Below are positions 1 to 6,130 of a stretch of DNA of 6,532 nucleotides, piece by piece. Numbering within the stretch: position 1 is the stretch's first letter; each line of letters opens with the position of its first letter. Origin of the DNA: Pasteurellaceae bacterium (GTDB lineage: Bacteria; Pseudomonadota; Gammaproteobacteria; Enterobacterales; Pasteurellaceae); NCBI GenBank assembly GCA_900756875.1, contig CAAELW010000177.1, positions 1 through 6,532 of the forward strand. Direction: 5' to 3'. The notes beneath the pieces are model-generated. The model was given only the letters and a program-made list of their open reading frames with translations. It made no database searches and was not told the origin of the DNA. Made by a program: the position numbers and the translations under genes.

Positions 1-1154
1 CGAATATCTAAATATTGTGCATTTTCAACCGCACTTCCCAACACGCCAAAATCAAAGTGATTTTCTTCTTCAAGAATTTTTTCACGTACCGCTTTAATCG
101 TTGGATTTTTAGAAATCACCCCACAGAATTCTGGCATTGATTTGGCAATATCATCCGTACCGATCTCTTTTGCCATCGCGATGATCTGTTCTTTATCATG
201 AGTAATGAGTGGACGTAAGACTAATGCATCGGATGCTTCATCAATTAAACGTAAATTGGTTAAAGTTTGGCTAGATACTTGCCCGAGTGCCTCACCCGTA
301 ACAATAGCTTGAATATCAAAACGTTGTGCGACTTTACTTGCTGCGCGTACCATCATTCGTTTTAATACGACGCCCATTTGGCCATTATCAACTTTCTCTA
401 AAATCTCGCCCACTACGCCTTCAAAAGGAATGGCAATAAAGCGGACTTTATGAGATGAGCTATAACGGCTCCAAATATGGTAAGCCATTTGTTTCACGCC
501 AATTTCATGGGCTGCTCCACCCAAATTGAAGAAACAATAATGCACACGTGAACCACGGCGAATAAGCATATAACTGGATACGCCTGAGTCAAAGCCACCT
601 GAAATCAATGAAAGTACGTCTTCTTGTGTCCCAATTGGATAACCACCAAGACCTACATGACGGGCTTTCACCAGCATCATTTTGTCATCTTCAATATCAA
701 TACGCACCGTCACATCAGGATTTTTTAAGCGTACTTTTGCACTTTCAATATGCTGATTTAAACCACCACCGATATAACGTTCTGCTTCAATGGAACTAAA
801 ATCATGTTTCCCTTTGCGTTTTACACGTACACAAAAGGTTTTGTTTTCAAGTTGAGCTGCAACATCCGCTAAGGTCAACTCAAAGATATGATGTAAATCG
901 GTAAACGGTTTTTCTTCTACTTCTAAAAAATGATGAATCCCTGGAATGCGTTGTAAAAGTGCAATCAACTCTTCACGATTAGCTTCATTTTTTGACCGCA
1001 CTTCAATGTAATCCCAATGACGAACAACCGCTGTTTCTTCATCGTATTTTTGTAAAATATTGCGGATATTAGAGGTCAAAATTTTCGCGAAACGCTTCCG
1101 CACGGTTTCGCTTTTAATCATAATTTCAGGAAAAAGTTTAACGATAAATTTCAT
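1..1154 (-). CDS. thiI: tRNA uridine 4-sulfurtransferase ThiI, C-terminus cut off by the window edge
   Basis: ThiI adenylates U8 of tRNA and transfers persulfide sulfur to make 4-thiouridine. In some bacteria it also supplies sulfur for the thiamine thiazole. The visible 384 codons begin [25 protein letters not shown]-binding domain occupies roughly residues 60-165 (for example [18 protein letters not shown]). The PP-loop ATPase motif SGGFDS is at 185-190, putting its Asp at 189. EFCG places a Cys at 344. Both numbers coincide with the key Asp189 and Cys344 of E. coli ThiI, which supports the chosen ATG. The C-terminal rhodanese-like domain with the second catalytic Cys (456 in E. coli) lies beyond the left edge, so whether it is present cannot be judged. 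The gene is divergent from xseB, as in E. coli. No clear Shine-Dalgarno sequence precedes the start. Two uptake signals lie inside the coding region. Confidence 0.96.
   Translation of the reverse strand, partial: MKFIVKLFPEIMIKSETVRKRFAKILTSNIRNILQKYDEETAVVRHWDYIEVRSKNEANREELIALLQRIPGIHHFLEVEEKPFTDLHHIFELTLADVAAQLENKTFCVRVKRKGKHDFSSIEAERYIGGGLNQHIESAKVRLKNPDVTVRIDIEDDKMMLVKARHVGLGGYPIGTQEDVLSLISGGFDSGVSSYMLIRRGSRVHYCFFNLGGAAHEIGVKQMAYHIWSRYSSSHKVRFIAIPFEGVVGEILEKVDNGQMGVVLKRMMVRAASKVAQRFDIQAIVTGEALGQVSSQTLTNLRLIDEASDALVLRPLITHDKEQIIAMAKEIGTDDIAKSMPEFCGVISKNPTIKAVREKILEEENHFDFGVLGSAVENAQYLDI
28..36 (-). repeat. DNA uptake signal sequence (USS) core, inside thiI
   Basis: This is a perfect AAGTGCGGT core on the minus strand, followed by TGAAAATGCACAATATTT, which fits the A/T-rich extended flank of the Haemophilus uptake signal. 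It is read in the thiI frame as Ser-Ala-Val. In this family the repeat marks DNA for preferred uptake during natural transformation. Confidence 0.93.
995..1003 (-). repeat. DNA uptake signal sequence (USS) core, inside thiI
   Basis: This is a perfect AAGTGCGGT on the minus strand followed by CAAAAAATGAAGCTAATC, so the extended A/T flank is present. It is read in a different frame from the other thiI copy, within Glu-Val-Arg-Ser of the N-terminal domain. Confidence 0.93.
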
Positions 1155-1184
1155 AATAATCTGTGAATAATAAAAAATGGCCGT

Positions 1185-1212
1185 ATTGTACGCTAAATTC
1201 CAGATCCCACAA
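1185..1212 (-). promoter_or_regulatory. candidate thiI promoter
   Basis: On the minus strand a TACAAT -10 box (1190 to 1185) lies 16 bases after a weak TTGTGG -35 (1212 to 1207). Transcription would start near 1178 and give a leader of about 24 bases. That leader ends CAGATTATT before the ATG and contains no recognisable ribosome binding site. The -10 is 5/6 to consensus, but the -35 is only 3/6, so this is a candidate. Confidence 0.45.
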
Positions 1213-1236
1213 AGTTCAAATTCTCACGAAAAACTG

Positions 1237-1245
1237 ACCGCACTT
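1237..1245 (-). repeat. DNA uptake signal sequence (USS) core, thiI-xseB intergenic
   Basis: AAAGTGCGGT on the minus strand is followed by CAGTTTTTCGTGAGAATTTG, a full-length match to the extended uptake-signal pattern (core, then two A/T-rich blocks). It sits in the divergent intergenic region, just outside the xseB -35 box, and is not part of a hairpin. Confidence 0.95.
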
Positions 1246-1257
1246 TGAAATAAGTTT

Positions 1258-1286
1258 TTAACATCCCTATAAAAATCAAGTACAAT
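1258..1286 (+). promoter_or_regulatory. xseB-ispA(-dxs) promoter
   Basis: TTAACA (-35, 1258-1263) and TACAAT (-10, 1281-1286) are separated by exactly 17 bases, and each box is 5/6 to the sigma-70 consensus. The predicted start near 1293 would give a leader of about 28 bases, ending in an AAGGA ribosome site (1310-1314) 7 bases before the xseB ATG. This is the best promoter in the window. Confidence 0.72.
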
Positions 1287-1321
1287 ACGGAGCAATTTAT
1301 TCATCTGAAAAGGATAATTTA

Positions 1322-1564
1322 ATGGCGCGTAAACCAGCAAATGCTGAACCTGATTTTGAAACAACACTTGCACAATTAGAAACCATTGTGACAAAACTTG
1401 AAAGCGGTGAATTACCATTGGAAGATGCGCTGAAAGAATTTGAAAACGGCATTAAATTGGCTCAACTTGGTCAAGAACGCTTACAACAAGCAGAACAACG
1501 TATTCAAATTTTGTTACAAAAAAGCGAAACCGCCCCATTAAGTGATTATCAAGGGGACGAGTAA
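1322..1564 (+). CDS. xseB: exodeoxyribonuclease VII small subunit
   Basis: XseB is the small helical subunit that assembles in several copies with XseA to form exonuclease VII, a cytoplasmic enzyme that degrades single-stranded DNA from both ends into short oligonucleotides. The 80-residue product matches the usual size of the family. It shows the characteristic pattern: [20 protein letters not shown] (residues 11-30), then [17 protein letters not shown], then a long amphipathic second helix rich in Gln and Glu. The ATG is preceded by AAGGA at a 7-base spacing. It is the first gene of a tight operon, with only 3 bases between its stop and the ispA ATG. xseA, the large subunit gene, is not in the window, which is normal because the two are usually unlinked. 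Confidence 0.95.
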   Translation: MARKPANAEPDFETTLAQLETIVTKLESGELPLEDALKEFENGIKLAQLGQERLQQAEQRIQILLQKSETAPLSDYQGDE

Positions 1565-1567
1565 TCC

Positions 1568-2461
1568 ATGAGTTATCAATTTGGCACTGAACTCAAACAA
1601 GTTCAAGATCGTATTAATCAGTTTTTAGCCAATCAATTTGAAGAAATTGACTCTTATAATGCCCCTTTGCGTGATGCCATGAAATATGGTTTATTGCTAG
1701 GCGGTAAACGCGTTCGCCCTTTCCTTGTCTATGCAACGGGTAAAATGCTGGGTGCAGAAACACCTGCTTTAGATTACGCGGCTGCAGCCATTGAAGCTAT
1801 TCACGCTTATTCTTTAATCCATGATGATTTGCCTGCCATGGACAACGATGAACTTCGTCGTGGTCAACCAACTTGTCATATCGCTTTTGATGAAGCTACG
1901 GCTATTTTAGCTGGCGATGCATTACAAGCCTTTGCCTTTGAAATTCTTACTGAAGCCCCTTCTCTTTCTGCTGAACAAAAATTGCAATTAGTGAAAGTCT
2001 TAGCTCAAGCATCTGGCGTACAAGGCATGTGTTTAGGGCAAAGTTTAGATTTAATTTCTGAGCATAAACAAGTTAATTTAGCTGAATTAGAACTTATTCA
2101 TCGCAATAAAACGGGTGCGTTGCTAACAGCTGCATTAAAACTGGGTTTTATCTGCTCTCCTCTCTTTCAAAACAAAGAATTAGAGCAACAACTAGAACGT
2201 TATTCACAAGCTATTGGTTTAGCTTTCCAAGTACAAGATGACATTTTAGATATTGAAGGTGACAGTGCTGAAATCGGTAAACCGGTGGGATCTGATTTAG
2301 GCTTAGATAAAAGCACTTATCCAAAACTGTTAGGATTAGATGGCGCGAAACAAAAAGCGCAAGAACTCTATCAAACCGCTTTACATGAATTAGACAATTT
2401 ACCTTTTGATACCACTGCATTGCGTGCATTAGCTGAATTTATTGTCAATCGTAAAAGTTAA
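1568..2461 (+). CDS. ispA: (2E,6E)-farnesyl diphosphate synthase
   Basis: IspA is a cytoplasmic trans-prenyltransferase that condenses DMAPP with two IPP, via GPP, to give farnesyl diphosphate, the precursor of undecaprenyl phosphate and quinone side chains. The 297-residue product has all family landmarks. GGKRVRP is at 45-51. The first Asp-rich motif DDLPAMD is at 86-92, followed by RRGQPT (97-102). KTG is at 181-183. The second Asp-rich motif QVQDDILD is at 221-228, and GKPVGSDLGLDKSTYP at 237-252. The DDx4D spacing of the first motif, with Tyr81 five residues upstream, is the bacterial FPP-synthase signature, so C15 product length is inferred. The start has AAGGGGA 10 bases upstream, overlapping the end of xseB, which suggests translational coupling. 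xseB-ispA-dxs is the same order as in E. coli. Confidence 0.96.
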   Translation: MSYQFGTELKQVQDRINQFLANQFEEIDSYNAPLRDAMKYGLLLGGKRVRPFLVYATGKMLGAETPALDYAAAAIEAIHAYSLIHDDLPAMDNDELRRGQPTCHIAFDEATAILAGDALQAFAFEILTEAPSLSAEQKLQLVKVLAQASGVQGMCLGQSLDLISEHKQVNLAELELIHRNKTGALLTAALKLGFICSPLFQNKELEQQLERYSQAIGLAFQVQDDILDIEGDSAEIGKPVGSDLGLDKSTYPKLLGLDGAKQKAQELYQTALHELDNLPFDTTALRALAEFIVNRKS

Positions 2462-2463
2462 TG

Positions 2464-2507
2464 GTGACAGCACTTATTTTGATTTCTCAAAGTGCGGTCA
2501 CTTTTTT
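2464..2507 (+). terminator. USS-based intrinsic terminator/attenuator between ispA and dxs
   Basis: GTGACAGCACTT (2464-2475) pairs with AAGTGCGGTCAC (2490-2501) over 12 positions with a single A/G mismatch. The loop is 14 bases, and TTTTTT follows immediately (2502-2507). The right arm is a perfect uptake signal and the left arm is an inverted copy with one change. The shape is that of a rho-independent terminator. Because it lies inside an otherwise co-directional gene set, it may act as a partial attenuator rather than a full stop. No convincing dxs promoter is visible after it. Confidence 0.68.
2490..2498 (+). repeat. DNA uptake signal sequence (USS) core, ispA-dxs intergenic
   Basis: This is a perfect AAAGTGCGGT core on the plus strand, followed by CACTTTTTTCACATTTTAG, a good extended flank. 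It is the only uptake signal here in plus orientation and it forms the right arm of the hairpin described at 2464-2507. Confidence 0.95.
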
Positions 2508-2530
2508 CACATTTTAGGACTAACGAATAT

Positions 2531-4384
2531 ATGAACAACTATCCTCTTTTATCCTTAATTAATTCGCCGGAAGATTTGCGTCTGTTGAATAAAGAGCAGC
2601 TTCCGCAGCTTTGTCAGGAGTTACGGAGTTATCTGTTGGAGTCTGTTAGTCAAACCAGCGGCCATTTAGCATCTGGTCTTGGTACCGTTGAATTAACGGT
2701 TGCTCTACACTACATTTTCAAAACCCCTTTTGATCAATTAATTTGGGATGTGGGCCATCAAGCTTATCCACATAAAATTTTGACAGGTCGTCGTGATCAA
2801 ATGTCCACCATTCGCCAAAAAGGCGGCATTCATCCTTTCCCTTGGCGTGAAGAAAGTGAGTTTGATGTATTAAGTGTTGGTCACTCTTCTACTTCTATCA
2901 GTGCAGGACTAGGTATCGCTGTTGCGGCAGAACGTGAAAATGCAGGTCGCAAAACCGTTTGTGTAATTGGTGATGGTGCAATCACTGCGGGTATGGCATT
3001 TGAAGCCTTAAATCATGCAGGCTCTTTACATACTGATATGTTGGTCATTTTAAATGACAATGAAATGTCTATTTCTGAAAATGTCGGTGCATTAAATAAT
3101 CACCTTGCCCGTATTTTCTCTGGCTCATTATATTCAACGGTTCGTGACGGCAGTAAAAAAATCTTAGATAAAGTGCCGACCGTTAAAAACTTTATGAAGA
3201 AAACTGAAGAACACATGAAAGGCGTGATGTTCTCTCCAGAAAGTACGCTTTTTGAAGAGCTCGGTTTTAACTATATTGGACCAATTGACGGGCATAACAT
3301 TGATGAATTAATTGCTACTTTAAGCAATATGCGCGATCTCAAAGGGCCGCAATTCTTACACATCAAAACCAAAAAAGGGAAAGGTTACGAGCCTGCAGAA
3401 AAAGACCCAATTGGTTTCCATGGTGTACCAAAATTTGACCCAACAAGCGGCCAACTTCCTAAATCAAATGCCAAACCAACCTATTCAAAAATCTTTGGTG
3501 ATTGGTTATGTGAAATGGCGGAACAAGACGATAAATTAGTCGGTATTACCCCCGCAATGCGTGAAGGTTCTGGCATGGTTGAATTTTCAGAGCGATTCCC
3601 GCAACAATATTTTGATGTAGCTATCGCCGAACAACATGCTGTCACCTTTGCGGCTGGCCTTGCAATTGGCGGTTATAAACCTGTTGTGGCAATTTATTCT
3701 ACCTTCTTACAACGTGCTTATGATCAGCTTATTCACGATGTCGCCATTCAAAACTTACCAGTTCTTTTTGCCATTGACCGAGCTGGTATTGTAGGTGCTG
3801 ATGGTCAAACTCACCAAGGTGCGTTTGATTTAAGTTTTATGCGTTGCATTCCTAACATGATCATCATGACACCTAGTGATGAAAACGAATGTCGCCAAAT
3901 GCTTTACACTGGTTATAAATGTGGTAAACCTGCTGCAGTACGTTATCCACGTGGAAATGCAATCGGCGTAGAATTAACCCCACTTGCGGAATTAGAAATT
4001 GGTCGTTCAAAAATGGTTCGTCAAGGTGAAAAAATCGCGCTTCTGAATTTTGGCACACTCTTACCTGCCGCTTTATCTGTGGCAGAAAAACTCAATGCGA
4101 CTGTTGTCGATATGCGCTTTGTGAAACCAATTGATGAAGCTCGTATTCTAGAAGTAGCGAATACACATGACGTTATTGTGACATTGGAAGAAAATGCGAT
4201 TCAAGGTGGTGCAGGTTCTGCTGTTTCAGAAGTGCTAAATTCTCATGGAAAAACAACCGCACTTTTACAGCTTGGTTTACCTGATATTTTTATTCCACAA
4301 GGCACACAACAAGAGGCACTTGCTGAAATTAAATTAGATGAAAAAGGGATTGAAGAGCAAATTATTGCCTTTATAAAGGGCTAA
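2531..4384 (+). CDS. dxs: 1-deoxy-D-xylulose-5-phosphate synthase
   Basis: Dxs is a thiamine-diphosphate enzyme that joins pyruvate and glyceraldehyde 3-phosphate into DXP. This is the first step of the MEP isoprenoid pathway and also a branch to pyridoxal phosphate and thiamine. The 617-residue product is close to the E. coli length of 620. Visible landmarks are SGHLASGLG with His45; the ThDP/Mg motif GDGAITAG (148-155) running to LNDNEMS (174-180); AEQHA with the catalytic Glu at 367; [15 protein letters not shown] (416-430); and YPRG (472-475). The N-terminal ThDP, central pyrimidine-binding and C-terminal transketolase domains are all complete. I chose the ATG at 2531 because AGGA lies 11 bases upstream. 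A longer in-frame reading from a GTG at 2492 would begin inside the uptake-signal hairpin. Compared with H. influenzae Dxs as I remember it, the C-terminus is several residues shorter. Confidence 0.97.
   Translation: MNNYPLLSLINSPEDLRLLNKEQLPQLCQELRSYLLESVSQTSGHLASGLGTVELTVALHYIFKTPFDQLIWDVGHQAYPHKILTGRRDQMSTIRQKGGIHPFPWREESEFDVLSVGHSSTSISAGLGIAVAAERENAGRKTVCVIGDGAITAGMAFEALNHAGSLHTDMLVILNDNEMSISENVGALNNHLARIFSGSLYSTVRDGSKKILDKVPTVKNFMKKTEEHMKGVMFSPESTLFEELGFNYIGPIDGHNIDELIATLSNMRDLKGPQFLHIKTKKGKGYEPAEKDPIGFHGVPKFDPTSGQLPKSNAKPTYSKIFGDWLCEMAEQDDKLVGITPAMREGSGMVEFSERFPQQYFDVAIAEQHAVTFAAGLAIGGYKPVVAIYSTFLQRAYDQLIHDVAIQNLPVLFAIDRAGIVGADGQTHQGAFDLSFMRCIPNMIIMTPSDENECRQMLYTGYKCGKPAAVRYPRGNAIGVELTPLAELEIGRSKMVRQGEKIALLNFGTLLPAALSVAEKLNATVVDMRFVKPIDEARILEVANTHDVIVTLEENAIQGGAGSAVSEVLNSHGKTTALLQLGLPDIFIPQGTQQEALAEIKLDEKGIEEQIIAFIKG
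4256..4264 (-). repeat. DNA uptake signal sequence (USS) core, inside dxs
   Basis: This is a perfect AAGTGCGGT on the minus strand, followed by TGTTTTTCCATGAGAATTTA, which fits the extended flank. It lies near the 3' end of dxs, where it is read as part of Thr-Thr-Ala-Leu-Leu. Confidence 0.94.
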
Positions 4385-4408
4385 ATTCGTTCATTTTGGT
4401 TTAATTTT

Positions 4409-4438
4409 GATATTTTTAAAAATTTTTTCAAAAATATC
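4409..4438. other. A/T-rich inverted repeat downstream of dxs
   Basis: GATATTTTT (4409-4417) and AAAAATATC (4430-4438) form a perfect 9-bp inverted repeat around a 12-base A/T spacer. Only one G-C pair is present and no T-run follows, so it is not a convincing terminator. It could be a 3'-UTR stem or just A/T composition. Confidence 0.4.
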
Positions 4439-4479
4439 GAACTATTTCAAAAACACACAGTCTGATACATTGCTAGTGC

Positions 4480-4503
4480 ACTGCATATTGCAGTTATCTT
4501 TTT
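4480..4503 (+). terminator. weak hairpin plus T-run downstream of dxs
   Basis: ACTGCA-TAT-TGCAGT is a perfect 6-bp stem with a 3-base loop (4480-4494), followed by TATCTTTTT. It is terminator-like but short. It may be a first, leaky stop for dxs ahead of the strong one at 4530, or a stem within a 3'-UTR RNA. Confidence 0.4.
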
Positions 4504-4529
4504 GAAGTTTCTTATAAATTAAGACCTCC

Positions 4530-4567
4530 CCGCTATTCAAGTTTTGAGTAGCGGTTTTTTCTTTTTT
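4530..4567 (+). terminator. strong rho-independent terminator of the dxs transcript
   Basis: CCGCTATTCA pairs with TGAGTAGCGG (stem within 4530-4554, one U-G wobble), closed by a short A/T loop. TTTTTT, one C and TTTTTT follow. It faces dxs and should end the xseB-ispA-dxs transcription unit. An outer ACCTCC (4524-4529) and GGAGGT (4568-4573) are also complementary to each other across the whole element. Confidence 0.85.
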
Positions 4568-4575
4568 GGAGGTAA

Positions 4576-4601
4576 TAAAAAAGGACGCTTTTCAGCGTCC
4601 T
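4576..4601 (-). terminator. rho-independent terminator of infC-rpmI-rplT
   Basis: On the minus strand AGGACGCT-GAAA-AGCGTCCT (4601 to 4582) is a perfect 8-bp stem with a GNRA-type GAAA tetraloop, followed by TTTTTT (4581 to 4576). It lies 26 bases beyond the rplT stop and faces the dxs terminator, so the convergent transcripts are insulated from each other. It also shows that the transcript ends at rplT rather than continuing into pheS/pheT as in E. coli. Confidence 0.88.
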
Positions 4602-4627
4602 AATTTTTGAATCTAAACTTTAAAAAA

Positions 4628-4984
<357 letters not shown>

Positions 4985-5046
4985 TTAATCTCCTATGTAA
5001 TATTTTAACTAATTTAACTAATCGTACGTTTTGCTTAAATAACGGC

Positions 5047-5244
5047 TTATGCGTATGGTAAGCAAGCTACTACTAAAACTTGGTCTGCTTTCGCAACCAT
5101 TGATTTATGACGTAAATGACGTTTACGTTTAGTTGTCTTTTTAGTCAAAATATGACGTAAGTGAGATTGTTTACGTTTGAAACCGCCAGAAGCTGTTTTT
5201 TTGAAACGCTTAGCAGCACCACGTACTGTTTTAATTTTAGGCAT
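5047..5244 (-). CDS. rpmI: 50S ribosomal protein L35
   Basis: L35 is a small basic protein of the large ribosomal subunit. The 65-residue product, beginning [20 protein letters not shown] and ending LVVACLPYA, is the full family length. The middle is the typical Lys/Arg-rich stretch [20 protein letters not shown] longer in-frame reading with 11 extra residues (from 5277) is possible, but the MPKIKT start is the conserved one and has a GGAG ribosome site (5259 to 5256) 11 bases upstream. In E. coli this start is where L20 represses translation of L35 and, by coupling, of L20 itself. The ribosome site here can be masked by upstream RNA (see the infC-rpmI spacer). Confidence 0.97.
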
Positions 5245-5442
5245 TGTTAAAATAACTCCGCATTTTAAGTTAAACACATAATTAGGCGAATCCGAAGATT
5301 ACTTGTAGGCGCTAATTATTCCAATATGGCAAATTGAATTGCCCTTCTCCAAAAGCAATTAGGCTGCGTAGTTTGCCCAATGTGCAGTTGTATTCTCACC
5401 GAAGTGAAAATTCGATTATCTAGATCAAATCTAAATAAAAAA
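5245..5442 (-). promoter_or_regulatory. structured infC-rpmI spacer, probable L20 feedback operator
   Basis: The 198-base spacer is transcribed within the operon and contains no gene. On the minus strand it holds a hairpin TTTTCAC-TTCG-GTGAGAA (5410 to 5393, one wobble). Next is a 10-bp stem AATTGCTTTT-GGAG-AAGGGCAATT (5360 to 5337, two wobbles). Last is AATTAG...CTAATT (5317 to 5280) enclosing AATC-TTCG-GATT (5300 to 5289). The segment AACTACGCA (5373 to 5365) can pair at 8 of 9 positions with TGCGGAGTT (5262 to 5254), which contains the rpmI ribosome site. L20 repression of rpmI through such a long-range or pseudoknot pairing is known in E. coli. Assigning that role here is inference from position and pairing. 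Confidence 0.62.
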
Positions 5443-5988
5443 TTATTTTTTCTTAGGTGCTAACACCATTACCGCTTGGCGACCTTCTAATTTACCCGGT
5501 GCTGATTCCACTACTGAAATGTCAGCCAAATCATTTTTAACGCGTTCTAACACGTCTAAACCGATATCTTGGTGAGCCATTTCACGACCACGGAAACGTA
5601 CGGTAATTTTCGCTTTATCGCCATCTTCTAAGAAACGAATTAAGCTACGTAATTTAACTTGGTAGTCACCTTCGTCTGTACCTGGACGGAATTTAATTTC
5701 CTTCACTTGTACAACTTTTTGTTTTTTCTTCTGTTCTTTTGCGGTTTTGCTCTTTTCATAGAGGAACTTGCCGTAGTTCATAATGCGACAAACCGGTGGT
5801 TCGGCATTCGGACTGATCTCAACTAAATCAAGCGCTGCTTGTTCTGCCATGTCTAAGGCCTGTTGAATTGATACAATCCCCGCTTGTTCACCATCTTGGT
5901 CAATCAAACGAACTTCTTTTACTCGAATTTCATCGTTAATGCGATTCGGGCGGTTAGCTGCCGGAGCTTTTTTTACGGTTTTGATAAT
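5443..5988 (-). CDS. infC: translation initiation factor IF-3, non-AUG start
   Basis: IF3 binds the 30S subunit, prevents premature 50S joining and rejects non-AUG start codons and wrong initiator pairing. The reading gives about 181 residues (E. coli 180). The N-domain begins [18 protein letters not shown] and includes [16 protein letters not shown] and the family signature [15 protein letters not shown] Lys/Gln linker [11 protein letters not shown] follows, then the C-domain [20 protein letters not shown] and FRGREMAHQ, ending LAPKKK. From the upstream in-frame stop (6009-6007) there is no ATG, GTG or TTG until a TTG at 5907, which lies inside the conserved N-domain. AAGGA at 5998 to 5994 is 5 bases before ATT (5988) and 8 before the next codon ATC (5985). 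Either can be the start, giving 181 or 180 residues. I use ATT by analogy with E. coli. The gene leads infC-rpmI-rplT. Confidence 0.93.
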   Translation of the reverse strand: MIKTVKKAPAANRPNRINDEIRVKEVRLIDQDGEQAGIVSIQQALDMAEQAALDLVEISPNAEPPVCRIMNYGKFLYEKSKTAKEQKKKQKVVQVKEIKFRPGTDEGDYQVKLRSLIRFLEDGDKAKITVRFRGREMAHQDIGLDVLERVKNDLADISVVESAPGKLEGRQAVMVLAPKKK

Positions 5989-5993
5989 GTTAT

Positions 5994-5998
5994 TCCTT
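5994..5998 (-). promoter_or_regulatory. infC ribosome binding site that fixes the non-AUG start
   Basis: AAGGA on the minus strand lies 5 bases before ATT and 8 bases before ATC. It is the only purine-rich ribosome site near the conserved IF3 N-terminus, and it rules out the internal TTG at 5907, which would remove about 27 conserved residues. Confidence 0.75.
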
Positions 5999-6060
5999 CT
6001 ATTTATTTAAGATAAAACCCACTGCATTTAAAACAGAAGATTTTTTCAATCATTTGCTAT

Positions 6061-6101
6061 AAAAACAAACAAAAAACGGGCAAAATTTTATAGTATTTGC
6101 C
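6061..6101 (-). terminator. terminator of the mutarotase gene
   Basis: On the minus strand GGCAAA (6101 to 6096) pairs with TTTGCC (6084 to 6079) around an 11-base A/T loop. CG and TTTTTTGTTTGTTTTT follow. It stands 30 bases after the mutarotase stop and separates that gene from infC. The stem is only 6 bp, so termination may be partial. Confidence 0.6.
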
Positions 6102-6116
6102 ACGTTTATGCAACAA
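6087..6116 (-). promoter_or_regulatory. candidate infC-rpmI-rplT promoter
   Basis: TATAAA (-10, 6092 to 6087) lies 18 bases after a weak TTGTTG (-35, 6116 to 6111). An alternative -35, TTGCAT (6113 to 6108), would be only 15 bases away. The -10 sits in the loop of the preceding terminator, so the transcript would start in the terminator's right arm and have a leader of roughly 90 bases before infC. It is the most promoter-like site in the 142-base gap, but the -35 match is poor. Confidence 0.42.
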
Positions 6117-6130
6117 GGATTTCTATTCCT

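Noticed and set aside
608..799. A 63-residue plus-strand open frame inside thiI.
   Set aside because: It is antisense to the conserved ThiI catalytic region, has an amino-acid composition typical of a reverse-frame shadow, and lacks a ribosome site.
1224..1418. A 64-residue minus-strand open frame spanning the xseB promoter and 5' end.
   Set aside because: It is antisense to xseB and its promoter, with no ribosome site and no recognisable protein. It is a shadow of the real gene.
2492..2530. A dxs start at GTG 2492, adding 13 residues.
   Set aside because: The GTG lies inside the uptake-signal hairpin, has no ribosome site, and the added residues are not part of the Dxs family N-terminus. 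The ATG at 2531 has AGGA upstream.
5245..5277. An rpmI start at 5277, adding 11 residues.
   Set aside because: L35 is conserved from MPKIKT, and the ribosome site GGAG at 5259-5256 serves the ATG at 5244. The extension would translate through that site.
5430..5456. AAAAAA-TAA-TTTTTT around the infC stop as an intra-operon terminator.
   Set aside because: The stem would be A-T only with a 3-base loop, and it arises from the Lys codons and stop. It is too weak to call a terminator.
5443..5907. infC starting at the TTG at 5907 (154 residues).
   Set aside because: It would cut off conserved IF3 N-domain residues ([15 protein letters not shown]) that are in frame upstream and preceded by a proper AAGGA.
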